A DNA stretch of 64,000 bases from Paenibacillus durus (GTDB lineage Bacteria; Bacillota; Bacilli; Paenibacillales; Paenibacillaceae): NCBI RefSeq assembly GCF_000756615.1, contig NZ_CP009288.1:5208001-5272000 (forward strand), given 5' to 3'. The translations under genes were made by a program, and so were the position numbers. This document shows positions 40,994 to 49,838 of this stretch, one piece after another (the first letter of the stretch is position 1; each line of letters begins with the position of its first letter). The notes under the pieces were generated by a model. It saw nothing but the letters and a program-made list of their open reading frames with translations. It was not told the origin of the DNA and ran no database searches.

Positions 40994-43786
40994 TCAGCCG
41001 GTATTACGAAGACCTGCGGCAATTCCGTTGATCGTAAGGAGCACTTCGCGCAGCAGCTCAGGGTCGTCCTGATCCTTATCCCGCAGCGCTCTTAGCTCGG
41101 TCAACAGCTGCACCTGCAAATAGCTGAGTGGATCGACATAAGGGTTGCGCAGCCGGATCGACTCCTGAATGACCGGTACATTATCCAAAATGTCCTGCTG
41201 GCCGGTTATCTTCAGGATTAGATCCGAGGTCAGCCGGAATTCTTCCTCGATCTGTCCGTAAATCCTTTGGTTGGCCTCTGTATTCTTGCCCATCTCCGCG
41301 TATTCTCTTGCGATAGTGAGATCCGCTTTGGCAATCGCCATCTGCAGCGTATCGATCAGGCTCGTAAAGAAGGAGAAATTCCCGTACATATGCTGGAGGA
41401 TTTTCAAGTTCTCTTCCTTGCCTTGATAGAAGCTTTGCAGCCCCGTTCCCGCAGCATACCAAGCCGGCAGCAGGAAACGGCTCTGGGTCCAGGCGAATAC
41501 CCACGGAATCGCCCGCAGATCCTCGAACCGGTCGCTGTTCTTGCGCTTGGACGGACGGGAGCCGATGTTGAGCTCTCCGATTTCCGGAAGCGGCGTAGAC
41601 TCCTTGAAGAAGCTCAGGAAATCCGGGTCGCGGAAGATCAAATCCTGATATTTGTTCAGCGAAACCTCCGAAATTTCTCTGCAGATCTCTTCCCATTTGC
41701 TATCGTAAAGATCGCTATGCGGGGTTCTTGCGTTAATTGCCGCAATCACGAGCGCGGAAGTCGCCTGCTCCAGACTGCGGTAGGCAATCCCCTTCATGGC
41801 ATACCGTGAGGAAAGAACCTCTCCCTGCTCGGTAATCTTAATGCCGCCTCCGATGGTAGAGGCCGGCTGAGCCAAAATACTGCGGTTCAGCGGCATTCCG
41901 CCTCTGCCGAGCGCTCCGCCGCGGCCGTGGAAGAACTTCAGCTTGACGCCATATTCGTCTGCCATAGCCGTGAGCCCCTTCAGCGCCACGCGCAGCTCCC
42001 AGTTGGCGGTTACCACGCCGCCGTCTTTGTTGCTGTCGGAATAACCAAGCATGATTTCCTGCAAATCACTCATTGCCGCAACCGCCTGGCGGTAGATCGG
42101 CATATTGAAGATTGTACGCATGATATCCGGCGCCTCGTGAAGATCATCGATCGTCTCGAACAGCGGCACCGCCTGCAATGTACAGACAACAGTTCCGTCA
42201 GCGTCGCGGCGGAACAGTCCCACTTCCTTGGCGAATACCATAACCTCCAGAATATCGCTCGCCGCCTCAGCCATACTGATGAGATAGCTGGTAATACACT
42301 GCTTGCCGTACTCCGCCTGTGCTTTATATACCGTCCGGTAAACTTCCAGGCATTCCTCGGTTCCTTCACTGTACTCCTGATAAGGGGAGGTCAGCGGCCG
42401 CGGATCGTTGAGCAGCTTCTCCAGAAGCTCAATCTTCTCTTGCTCAGACAGCTTGGAATAATCCGGCGTAATGTCCATCTTGGCCAGAATTTCCGTCATG
42501 GCGTTCTCATGCTCTTTGCTGTGCTGGCGGATATCGAGCGTCGCCGTATGGAAGCCAAACAACTCCATCTGGCGGATCAGTTTCTTAATATACGTGTCCG
42601 CCACATAATCAGCGAAGTGATGCCGCAGGCTTCGGTCAATGATATTCAGGTCTTGTATGAGCTCTGCCGGTGAAGTATAGTACTCCGACGTTCCTCTTTT
42701 TTCCTCGTCCAGCACGTTCTGCGTCTTCGAAATCATGTAGCTGAGCTTGATCCGATATGGTTCGTTATCGTTGCGCCAAGCATCGAAGCGGTCCAGTTTA
42801 ATAGCCGCCCGGTCTTTGGCGATGGACTCCAGCAGTTCCGGCGTCACTTTTACAATGCTTGTGTTAAAGCTTAAATACTGCATCAGCTCGCGCATAATCC
42901 GCTGATATTCCCGTACCGCCAATATGCGCTGCATTTTCAGCGTCTGGAGAGTTACCGAGGACGTAACCGAAGGATTACCGTCGCGGTCTCCGCCGATCCA
43001 GGAACCGAACCGCAGATAAGTCGGAACATGCCAGTTCTGTCCCGGATAATACTTGCTAAGGCACCGTTCAAGCTCCTGATAGACATCAGGCAGCACATGA
43101 AAAATCGTCTCGTGAAAGTAGTACATTCCATTGCGCACTTCATCAAGCACCGTGGGCTTGCGGTCGCGCAGTTCATCCGTCTGCCATAAGGTAATGACTT
43201 CGTTCAACAGCTTCTCACGAAGCTGCTCGCGTTCCCTAAAGGTCAGTGTCGGGTTATCCAGGCCCGTAACATCGTCGGCAATCCGCTTGTGAATGTCAAG
43301 AATCGCGCGGCGCATCGCCTCTGTCGGGTGGGCAGTCATGACGAGCTCCAGCGACAGGCCGTTAACAATCTCCCACACTTCTTTAGGGGAGAAGTCCCGT
43401 TCTCTCAGCTCCTGAATAGCGCTCTCTATAGAACCAGGCTGTACGGTCTCACCCGCCGAGCGCTCATAGTCTCTTTTGCGGCGTATCCGGTGATTCTGTT
43501 CGGCAATATTCACCAATTGAAAATAAATGGCAAATGCCCGAATTACCTGATGCCGGTTCTCCGGATCCAGGGAGTCGATTAACTCCTTAAATTCGCTGTG
43601 CAGTTCAGGCAAACAAACTGAGCGCAATGACTTACTGGTCTCACGAATCTTCTCCACGATCTCCAGCAATTCATTACCGCCTTGATGTACCAAGACTTCG
43701 CCCAAAATGTTCCCCAGGAACCGTACGTCTCTCCGCAGCAGATTGTTCGAATTGACTTTGCTTGCGGTAGTCGTAAGTTCGGTCAT
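40994..43786 (-). CDS. ppc: phosphoenolpyruvate carboxylase
   Basis: 930 residues, full length. Catalytic signatures: VMTAHPTEAMRR (the essential His), GSWIGGDRDGNP, MLGYSDSNKDGGVVTANW, and FHGRGGALGRGGMPLN, the mobile loop; the end RNTG carries the usual terminal glycine. It carboxylates PEP to oxaloacetate, refilling the TCA cycle. I start at the ATG at 43786 after GGGGGG; 16 codons upstream are open but lack a site. Monocistronic, with its own terminator. Confidence 0.97.
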   Translation of the reverse strand: MTELTTTASKVNSNNLLRRDVRFLGNILGEVLVHQGGNELLEIVEKIRETSKSLRSVCLPELHSEFKELIDSLDPENRHQVIRAFAIYFQLVNIAEQNHRIRRKRDYERSAGETVQPGSIESAIQELRERDFSPKEVWEIVNGLSLELVMTAHPTEAMRRAILDIHKRIADDVTGLDNPTLTFREREQLREKLLNEVITLWQTDELRDRKPTVLDEVRNGMYYFHETIFHVLPDVYQELERCLSKYYPGQNWHVPTYLRFGSWIGGDRDGNPSVTSSVTLQTLKMQRILAVREYQRIMRELMQYLSFNTSIVKVTPELLESIAKDRAAIKLDRFDAWRNDNEPYRIKLSYMISKTQNVLDEEKRGTSEYYTSPAELIQDLNIIDRSLRHHFADYVADTYIKKLIRQMELFGFHTATLDIRQHSKEHENAMTEILAKMDITPDYSKLSEQEKIELLEKLLNDPRPLTSPYQEYSEGTEECLEVYRTVYKAQAEYGKQCITSYLISMAEAASDILEVMVFAKEVGLFRRDADGTVVCTLQAVPLFETIDDLHEAPDIMRTIFNMPIYRQAVAAMSDLQEIMLGYSDSNKDGGVVTANWELRVALKGLTAMADEYGVKLKFFHGRGGALGRGGMPLNRSILAQPASTIGGGIKITEQGEVLSSRYAMKGIAYRSLEQATSALVIAAINARTPHSDLYDSKWEEICREISEVSLNKYQDLIFRDPDFLSFFKESTPLPEIGELNIGSRPSKRKNSDRFEDLRAIPWVFAWTQSRFLLPAWYAAGTGLQSFYQGKEENLKILQHMYGNFSFFTSLIDTLQMAIAKADLTIAREYAEMGKNTEANQRIYGQIEEEFRLTSDLILKITGQQDILDNVPVIQESIRLRNPYVDPLSYLQVQLLTELRALRDKDQDDPELLREVLLTINGIAAGLRNTG

Positions 43787-44084
43787 GCTGTTCCCCCCAT
43801 CCTTCTTCCGTATGAATGTCTCATCACAGGTCATGTTTGAGCTTTCCTCATATCATACAATAAAACGATTCGAAAATCTCCAACTATCTTTCACGGTAAA
43901 GCACTATAGTCTTTTAAGATTATACATCAATATGATTATTTATACAGGTATATTTTTTTACATTTTTATTAAATTATCGAGAAAATAGCTGGTATCGTTC
44001 TAAAATACGTATGAAATACCGGAGATAGGGCTTACATTTGGGGAACTTATTCATTGAGAAGACTGAAATTCATTTGAAAAAAAT

Positions 44085-44786
44085 TTAGTTTTTTTCGCCA
44101 GGGAGCGTAATGTCTACCGTTCTCGTTGTCGGATCATAACTTATCTTGGCGCCAATCGCCTCCGCGAGCATACGCGCCGGAACATAGGTAATGCCTTTAT
44201 CAAGCATACCGTCGGCTGCCTTGACGCCGTTAACATGAACCGCCACGACAGCTTTATCATCCTTTTTTATGGCTTCATTTTTCTTCAAAAGATCATTTAC
44301 GGCTGCCATAGCAGCCCCAGAAGGCCGTTCTCCGGCACGAAGCCGATCCAAAGCCAGTCCAAATGTCATTTGCAAATGGGGATAATCTTTAAACCCGCTC
44401 CAGTCGCCGCCCCACTCGAAGTCGAGTATTTTGGCGGTTTGCACAACCTGCCGCCAGTCCGCAATCCGATCCTCGTTGCCGTCGCGCAGCATATCCCACG
44501 ATACATTCTTTCCATCCGGCAGCAGCAGCGCAAAATCAACCGCAAGCCCGTAATTGTGGTAGCTGTAGCCTCCGCGCGCATGAGTCACAACGGTCCCCGG
44601 CTTGGTGCGCCCCTGAGCGTATAACGCCTCTTGCTCGGCCAGCGTGCGCAGCCCTTGGGTAATGAGGATGGGGATGCCGCAGGCATAGCAGCGCTGGATC
44701 AGCGCCACAGCCGCCGAATGCACAGCCGGATTTAGACCGGCCAGTCTGGCCGATGATTTATTTTGAACCTGTGTCAGAGTCAGCAT
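44085..44786 (-). CDS. M15 peptidase endolysin with stalk domain
   Basis: 233 residues. The VanY/M15 L-Ala-D-Glu peptidase core shows ITQGLRTLAEQEALYAQGR, YSYHNYGLAVDFAL (zinc His and Asp) and YPHLQMTF (zinc His). Residues about 180-233 (VHVNGVKAADGMLDKGITY, VPARMLAEAIGAKISYDP) are a copper amine oxidase N-terminal-like stalk domain instead of a usual SH3 or LysM binder. It would cut peptidoglycan crosslinks to release the tail particles. AAAGGAG precedes the ATG at 44786; the start overlaps the upstream gene by 29 bp. Last gene of the lysis module. Confidence 0.85.
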   Translation of the reverse strand: MLTLTQVQNKSSARLAGLNPAVHSAAVALIQRCYACGIPILITQGLRTLAEQEALYAQGRTKPGTVVTHARGGYSYHNYGLAVDFALLLPDGKNVSWDMLRDGNEDRIADWRQVVQTAKILDFEWGGDWSGFKDYPHLQMTFGLALDRLRAGERPSGAAMAAVNDLLKKNEAIKKDDKAVVAVHVNGVKAADGMLDKGITYVPARMLAEAIGAKISYDPTTRTVDITLPGEKN

Positions 44787-45153
44787 GCCCTTCTCCTTTC
44801 CGGTCAATCCGTCTGAAATAGATAAATTGGTCGTACCTGCCTGAATACGTCAGCGCAGCCAAGGCAATCAATCCTGCGGTCGTTCCAAGCTGGGTGAGCG
44901 TCCAGCCATACAAGAGCCAGGTCTCAAGCTCCGGAGTGAAGAGTCCGTATATTTGCGCAAAATGGGCCGCCAGCACAATCAGCATTTTGACAGTATACGC
45001 CAGTAGAAAAAAGAGCATCGCCAGCATGAACACGCTGACCACGCCCTTTCGGAAACGTTCGAAAAAATAAGCTTTATGGCGATGAATAATATACAGCGAA
45101 CAGCCGATAGCGGTGCTGTACAATACGAGCAGAACGATATCAATTCCTTTCAT
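44758..45153 (-). CDS. small membrane protein of the lysis module
   Basis: 131 residues from the ATG at 45153 (GAGGGG upstream). Three hydrophobic segments: IDIVLLVLYSTAIGCSLYII, VVSVFMLAMLFFLLAYTVKML and a third near GTTAGLIALAALTYS. The C-terminus is charged. Location between a one-span protein and the endolysin suggests a holin or holin-assisting role, but I recognise no named holin family. Confidence 0.6.
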   Translation of the reverse strand: MKGIDIVLLVLYSTAIGCSLYIIHRHKAYFFERFRKGVVSVFMLAMLFFLLAYTVKMLIVLAAHFAQIYGLFTPELETWLLYGWTLTQLGTTAGLIALAALTYSGRYDQFIYFRRIDRKGEGHADSDTGSK

Positions 45154-45340
45154 GGGCATCCCCTCGATCATAAATCAAGTATTGGGCGAACCGGTTGCGC
45201 CCGATCTCTTCCTGTATCTCCCGCGAAGTGTCACGGTAGCGGCTGATAGTAAGCGTAACACGGGTGGAAGCTTGCCGCAGCTCCCTTTCTTTTTCCGCAT
45301 GCAGGGGGAGAAAAAAGCGCCAAATCCATGGAAACCGCAT
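45140..45340 (-). CDS. small hypothetical lysis-module protein, 66 aa
   Basis: Short basic protein (MRFPWIWRFFLPLHAEKERE...). A GGGGGG site precedes the ATG at 45340, and its end overlaps the next gene start by 14 bp while its start follows the previous stop after 3 bp. This tight packing is the main support. Possibly an Rz-like or regulatory peptide; unknown. Confidence 0.5.
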   Translation of the reverse strand: MRFPWIWRFFLPLHAEKERELRQASTRVTLTISRYRDTSREIQEEIGRNRFAQYLIYDRGDAHERN

Positions 45341-45343
45341 GCT

Positions 45344-45625
45344 TTAAGCCCCCCTGTCTTCCGTTTGATCGACTTTCAATTTTTTGAGCACATCGAGCGT
45401 CGGCTGCATGAAATCGGAACGTTCCTTATCGAGAATCGCCTGCAGCCGGTCGCGATCCTCCTCAGCCTTATCCAGCAGCTCCCGGGGCACCAAGCTTCCT
45501 TTGGCGATCGCCCGCAGCAGCATAATCACTACAATCATCAGAATCAACGCCACGACATAAGCGAGCCCGTATTTGTCCGCCAACGGCAGCAGCTTCTCCA
45601 GTTGCGCAATGTCTCCCTGTTCCAT
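45344..45625 (-). CDS. putative holin, one membrane span
   Basis: 93 residues. A short N-terminus (MEQGDIAQLEKLLPLADKYG), one long hydrophobic helix (LAYVVALILMIVVIMLLRAI), then a charged amphipathic tail (DKAEEDRDRLQAILDKERSD). The layout is that of single-span phage holins of the BhlA/UviB kind. The start at 45625 follows GGGACGGG; the longer frame starts inside that site. First gene after an internal terminator. Confidence 0.55.
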   Translation of the reverse strand: MEQGDIAQLEKLLPLADKYGLAYVVALILMIVVIMLLRAIAKGSLVPRELLDKAEEDRDRLQAILDKERSDFMQPTLDVLKKLKVDQTEDRGA

Positions 45626-45652
45626 TTTCCCGTCCCTTTCTTTCATTAATGT

Positions 45653-45675
45653 AAAAAACCCCCGTCAGGCGGGGG
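45653..45675 (-). terminator. terminator between tail and lysis genes
   Basis: CCCCCG (45659-45664), loop, CGGGGG (45670-45675), followed on the minus strand by six T. It stands between xkdX and the holin gene, so lysis genes need read-through or their own promoter. Confidence 0.85.
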
Positions 45676-45755
45676 CGAATAACGCTTGTGCGTCATGCTT
45701 GTGTGCGTCATGCGTGTTTTAGGTCATGAATGATTTATGCCGTGAAAGCAATACT

Positions 45756-45860
45756 TCATGCCATTACGATGATTTGGCGCACTTCCTCTTGTAAGGGTGA
45801 CGGGACTTCATCCACCGTCTTTAAGCCCTTGCGGATCAAGTCCGCGTATACTTTAGCCAT
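45756..45860 (-). CDS. xkdX: XkdX family protein, 34 aa
   Basis: MAKVYADLIRKGLKTVDEV followed by PSPLQEEVRQIIVMA is the standard form of the tiny XkdX family, found at the end of PBSX-type tail operons after XkdW. GGAGGGG precedes the ATG, which overlaps the xkdW stop by 8 bp. Function unknown. Confidence 0.8.
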   Translation of the reverse strand: MAKVYADLIRKGLKTVDEVPSPLQEEVRQIIVMA

Positions 45861-46221
45861 TAGGGTTCCCCTCCTTTAGCGCCAGCAGCTGTTCATATAT
45901 CTCGGCCAGCGCAAGCTGCACATTCGTTGTCTCTTCCCCAGCGGCTTTCAGCTTACCGTTCGTATCTTCCAGAGCAGCCTTGGTATCCGCGAGTTCCTTA
46001 CGCAGCTGTTCCAGCTCGCCTAGCTCCGCCGGCAGCTTGTCTGCTTCAGCTTTCTGATATGCTTCCCAGGCGGCTTGCAGTTCCTCTTCGGTCGGCTGCG
46101 GGGCATCCAGGTTCCAGACGGCGATGTATGGGCCTTTGCCGTCACTGTCGTCCCATACTTCAAAATCGCGTATCGGGTCCGCGCCGTGGTATAAATGCTG
46201 CAGCGTTAATGTTATGTTCAA
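45853..46221 (-). CDS. xkdW: XkdW-like tail-fibre accessory protein
   Basis: 122 residues. The N-terminal half (LQHLYHGADPIRDFEVWDD, IAVWNLDAPQPTEEELQAAW) is typical of XkdW proteins encoded right after the tail fibre; the C-terminal half is a coiled coil (LEQLRKELADTKAALEDTNG). Probably a fibre assembly chaperone. TTG start, eight bases after AAAGGAGG. Confidence 0.7.
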   Translation of the reverse strand: MNITLTLQHLYHGADPIRDFEVWDDSDGKGPYIAVWNLDAPQPTEEELQAAWEAYQKAEADKLPAELGELEQLRKELADTKAALEDTNGKLKAAGEETTNVQLALAEIYEQLLALKEGNPNG

Positions 46222-46244
46222 TTTCGTTTCCTCCTTTCGGAATT

Positions 46245-47510
46245 CTAAGCTATTCTTATAATTTCTAGTCTGGTTGCGTCTCCTCCAGGTTGTACATTTA
46301 CCGCCGATCCTGCGTACGCTTGAATTTCGAGTGTGTCCCCGAATCCAAGATAAAGCATAACCTCGCCATTCAGTATGGTATCAAAGCTAAAAGGAGGTAT
46401 TCTAAGGTCCATATGATAACCCACGGATGAATTCTGCAGACAACGGATCATATATTGAGAGTTGGAAGGTGCTCCAAGAAGATATATCTGCGCACTGATC
46501 CTATACCATCCGGATTGGGGGGATGTGAATACGCCTGTTGGCGGGTTATAACCGTTAAGCTGGTTCCCAATTACCACATCATTAACAACCCTAGTCCATA
46601 CTCCAGCAGAAATACTCTGGATGCTGCTTCGATTAGCCCAAACAAGCGGTCTAGATGAAGTTGTATTATCTCCCCACGGATTCACAGATAATGATGGCCC
46701 TCCATACATACCCGCCCCACTGTGCAAAGTACCCTTTGTGTAAATGACAGAAGAATTATCTCCGTAAAGAACATAGCCATTACCCGTTCCTGAGCAGGTA
46801 TCAACTGTAATAGTCGAGTTGTTAGCTGAAACGGCAGCACTTACTACATTGGAGATAACACAGTTGTAAATTATGGCACGCCCGAAGGCTACGTTAAACC
46901 CATCATTCGCTCCAGCAGTCGTCCGGCAGTTTGAAAATAAAGTATACGACGTACCCGCCGAATAAAAAGCTACTCCGCTCGTAGTTGTTGCGGTAAGTCC
47001 AAAAATATATACATAATGAGATCTAACGGATGTAACTGATTTTACAAAGGTTGATGCATCTACACCAAGCAAGGATAGCTGCCCTTTTCCGATAATTCCA
47101 TATATAGAAACATCCTCGTTATATGTTCCAGCAGCAATACTGATTGTTACATCATTATTGATCACAAGAGGTAGGCTATTAATAGCTTTCTGGATGGTTT
47201 TGAACGGCGCTGAGCTTGTCAATCCGCTGTTGCTATCGCTGCCCGATGTACTAACATAGTAGGTTAAAGTACTGGAAGTTGTAGTTACGGCAGTTGCCGG
47301 AAGCTGCCCGGCGGGCAGCTTCGCCGAAGCGTCCAGCGTAGCGACACCGTTCGCCGCTCCCTTCTGAGTCAGCGGCACCGAGGCGGCTGTCTGGTCCTGC
47401 AGGCTCTTCACCGCAGAATCCAGCGTATCCATGTTGCCGTTCAGGTCGGCGATGTCTACAATATCGGTGCCCTCCGGTTTTCTCAAACCAAGGTTATTAG
47501 TCGTTCGCAT
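46245..47510 (-). CDS. tail fibre/spike with beta-helix
   Basis: 421 residues. The N-terminus (NLGLRKPEGTDIVDIADLNG, then QDQTAASVPLTQKGAANGVA) is the baseplate-attachment segment of PBSX-type fibres (XkdV position). Residues about 85-290 form repeated short strands (ISIAAGTYNEDVSIYGIIGK, YIFGLTATTTSGVAFYSAGT) like a pectate-lyase-type beta-helix. The last 130 residues (SGWYRISAQIYLLGAPSNSQ) resemble a C1q/TNF-like trimeric knob. This would be the receptor-binding protein setting target range. Confidence 0.75.
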   Translation of the reverse strand: MRTTNNLGLRKPEGTDIVDIADLNGNMDTLDSAVKSLQDQTAASVPLTQKGAANGVATLDASAKLPAGQLPATAVTTTSSTLTYYVSTSGSDSNSGLTSSAPFKTIQKAINSLPLVINNDVTISIAAGTYNEDVSIYGIIGKGQLSLLGVDASTFVKSVTSVRSHYVYIFGLTATTTSGVAFYSAGTSYTLFSNCRTTAGANDGFNVAFGRAIIYNCVISNVVSAAVSANNSTITVDTCSGTGNGYVLYGDNSSVIYTKGTLHSGAGMYGGPSLSVNPWGDNTTSSRPLVWANRSSIQSISAGVWTRVVNDVVIGNQLNGYNPPTGVFTSPQSGWYRISAQIYLLGAPSNSQYMIRCLQNSSVGYHMDLRIPPFSFDTILNGEVMLYLGFGDTLEIQAYAGSAVNVQPGGDATRLEIIRIA

Positions 47511-47521
47511 AAGTCACACTC

Positions 47522-48073
47522 CTATTCATATACTCGTAAGTCCTCCCAGGTCTTGGTGTGCGCCTCGCTCCATGTCAGCGCCTTAAGCGCGGTCCACCAG
47601 GTGAATGTGTATTGGAAGGAATAAGCCAGATGAGCCGGCTTGATCTCCTCGATGATTTGAATGAGGTCGTCCAGATTGGCCGGGATGCCGAGCGTGCCGA
47701 CGAATCGGACTTCGAAGCTGTACTCGCCCGGAACCTCCGCGACCTCAACCTCTCCCCCGGAAAAAGCGGAAGCCGTCCGCCGGATCATGTCCGGCGTCGT
47801 CGTCCCCGCCCCTCTCAGCTTCGCTGTGATTCGTTCCCTGCGTGCGGCGTAAGTCTTGGTCCGGTCGATGTTCAGCCCCAGCTCATTCTCCCAGCGGTCC
47901 AGCATCCAGGTTGCCGTATCTACATTAAGCTGACCTCGATGGTCTTCCAGAGCAGACCAGGCGTCCCCGCACTCTGCGGTATGAACGCCCTGCACCGTCT
48001 CCATCTCCAGGATGCCTCGATAATAGTCCGGCAAATAATCCATGAGGTCAGTAAACAACTCATTAGCTGCCAT
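47522..48073 (-). CDS. xkdU: XkdU-like baseplate protein (YmfQ/DUF2313)
   Basis: 183 residues. DYLPDYYRGILEMETVQ, LGLNIDRTKTYAARRERI and IIEEIKPAHLAYSFQYTF are characteristic of the YmfQ/XkdU family, the counterpart of Mu gp48, which joins the baseplate wedge to the fibre. Its start overlaps the xkdT stop by 11 bp. Confidence 0.85.
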   Translation of the reverse strand: MAANELFTDLMDYLPDYYRGILEMETVQGVHTAECGDAWSALEDHRGQLNVDTATWMLDRWENELGLNIDRTKTYAARRERITAKLRGAGTTTPDMIRRTASAFSGGEVEVAEVPGEYSFEVRFVGTLGIPANLDDLIQIIEEIKPAHLAYSFQYTFTWWTALKALTWSEAHTKTWEDLRVYE

Positions 48074-49130
48074 TCTGCACCTCCAACGTCACAGCGCCGA
48101 ACAGCGGCACTTCTTCGGCTCCAAGTGTCACATTGCCCGCTCCGCTGCTCAGCAGCAGGTTTGCATAATCCGCAACCCCCTCGGTGCCAAGCAGCAGAGC
48201 GCCGATGACGGATTGGCTGATATACGTCGCGGTAAATCCTTTTTCCTTGCGGTAGTTCTCAAGAGCGGCTTGAAATCGCTCCTTCACCTCTTGCAGCTCA
48301 TATCCGGGAGCCAGCGAGACCTCAGCGGAGACGGTTATGGTCTTTCCCTGAACCGAAGCTGCCGTAACCACCGCTCCGACGGGCGCCTGTCCTTCCCCCT
48401 GCCCCGGAGCCGGGTCGATATATTGCTGCACCTGATCCACAAGCAGCGTGGAGGCCGGTTTTTTCTCCGCGTCGGTAATCGTTACCTTCACCGTCTTCGG
48501 ACCATTCCACAGCGGAAATACGCGCGCGCCGCCCACGCCCGGAATTTGCAGCGCCCATTCCGCATAATGGGCCTTGTTGCCGCTTGTCGCCGGACGCCTG
48601 GCCGAATCGAAATAACGCTGCCGCAGCGTCTCGTCGTCTTCCGCATCCTCTCCGGGGATTAGCAGGCGAACCGTCTCGCCCCGTGACAGCTGCGGAATAT
48701 AGTCGATGGGCAGGAGCGCACCGGAATTACGGTTTCCCGCCGTTCCGGCCGTTTCGCAGGTAAGCCGGTAATTTCCGGGAGACAGCTTCTCCGCCGCCGT
48801 GTAGTTCAACTGATCGAGTGAGAAGCGGCTGCCGAGCGGAATGTCCAACCCTCCGCCGCCGTCCGCATAGAACGCCCCTTGAATTTCGGCCGGGCTTGCC
48901 GGACGTCTTGTGATGCCCGACCACACGATGCTCCGTTCCAGAAACTCGCCCGTAGCCGTGTCGGCAAAGAACAGATTCGTATTCAGCTCAAGCTCGACAT
49001 ACATCTGGGCCAGTTCCGCAGCCGCAGGAGCCAAGGCGTCATAAATGATGCTGCCTTCTCTTTTGTCCAGCTCTTCCGGCACTCGATCCAGCATCCGCTC
49101 CAGAATCGCCTCGAATGTCTGATCAGCCAT
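48063..49130 (-). CDS. xkdT: baseplate J-like protein XkdT
   Basis: 355 residues. MADQTFEAILERMLDRVPEE and REGSIIYDALAPAAAELAQM are almost invariant in XkdT/gp47 baseplate J proteins, the main wedge component. AAAGGAG lies ten bases before the ATG at 49130; another ATG six bases upstream is closer to it, so the first two residues are uncertain. Confidence 0.9.
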   Translation of the reverse strand: MADQTFEAILERMLDRVPEELDKREGSIIYDALAPAAAELAQMYVELELNTNLFFADTATGEFLERSIVWSGITRRPASPAEIQGAFYADGGGGLDIPLGSRFSLDQLNYTAAEKLSPGNYRLTCETAGTAGNRNSGALLPIDYIPQLSRGETVRLLIPGEDAEDDETLRQRYFDSARRPATSGNKAHYAEWALQIPGVGGARVFPLWNGPKTVKVTITDAEKKPASTLLVDQVQQYIDPAPGQGEGQAPVGAVVTAASVQGKTITVSAEVSLAPGYELQEVKERFQAALENYRKEKGFTATYISQSVIGALLLGTEGVADYANLLLSSGAGNVTLGAEEVPLFGAVTLEVQNGS

Positions 49131-49542
49131 TTGCATTCAGCTCCTTTCTGATTTGGATATCTCCGTAGCGCGACCTCGCCGTAACGTTAATTGACACATT
49201 CTCCCCGTTAAACGAAACCTCCGGCTGATTCACTCCCTCAACCCGGTCGTCCTGAAGCAGCGCTTCCGTCACAACCCGCCGAATCTCCGGTCTAGCGAGC
49301 AGCCGGTCCTGCCCCAGCACCAGATTCCACTCCGTTCCATAATTGGAGCTATAAATAAGCTGTTCATAGCGGAGCGTGCGCAGCGCCTTATCCACCGCCT
49401 GCTTTAGAGCCTCCAGACCGTCCACATAGCCGGTAATCCGCCCCTTTTTCCAGTCGATGCCATAGGTTAAGCTCGGGGATTCACTCGCTTCCCCATCCGC
49501 CTGCTCTGTAATGTAACCGGACTGTCCCGCTTCGGGAATCAT
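49123..49542 (-). CDS. xkdS: XkdS-like baseplate wedge protein (DUF2634/gp25-like)
   Basis: 139 residues; LTYGIDWKKGRITGYVDGLE, YSSNYGTEWNLVLGQDR and VNITARSRYGDIQIRKEL-like strands match XkdS, the gp25/W-type lysozyme-fold baseplate protein. The start overlaps the xkdR stop by 4 bp. Confidence 0.85.
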   Translation of the reverse strand: MIPEAGQSGYITEQADGEASESPSLTYGIDWKKGRITGYVDGLEALKQAVDKALRTLRYEQLIYSSNYGTEWNLVLGQDRLLARPEIRRVVTEALLQDDRVEGVNQPEVSFNGENVSINVTARSRYGDIQIRKELNANG

Positions 49543-49835
49543 GGCGACTTCACCAGCCTATCCAGCACGACATAGCTCTGGCCGCCCTGCATGCGCAGCA
49601 GCAGAACACGGTCGCCCGCTTCAAGCCCCCGCCGCAGCACGACTTCCCCGCCATCCAGCGGGATTTTGCTCTCCATGACCGATTCGGGCAGAACGAGCGC
49701 GTTCCCGGGCAAAATAAATTTTTGATCGATCTGGATTTGCAGCGGCGCTCCCGTAATTACCGTTCCATAAAAAAAAGCCACCGGATTGCTGCTGTCCACC
49801 GCTCCAAGGCTTGCTTTTTTAATAATATCCAACAC
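49539..49835 (-). CDS. xkdR: XkdR-like protein (DUF2577)
   Basis: 98 residues with a single small beta-barrel: GAPLQIQIDQKFILPGNALV and EVVLRRGLEAGDRVLLLRMQ, as in DUF2577 proteins thought to form part of the tail spike/needle. GTG start four bases after the xkdQ stop. Confidence 0.82.
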   Translation of the reverse strand: MLDIIKKASLGAVDSSNPVAFFYGTVITGAPLQIQIDQKFILPGNALVLPESVMESKIPLDGGEVVLRRGLEAGDRVLLLRMQGGQSYVVLDRLVKSP

Positions 49836-49838
49836 GGT

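Noticed and set aside
43787..44084. Search for a gene or RNA between ppc and the tail cluster
   Set aside because: AT-rich sequence without a convincing frame, hairpin or attachment-site repeat.
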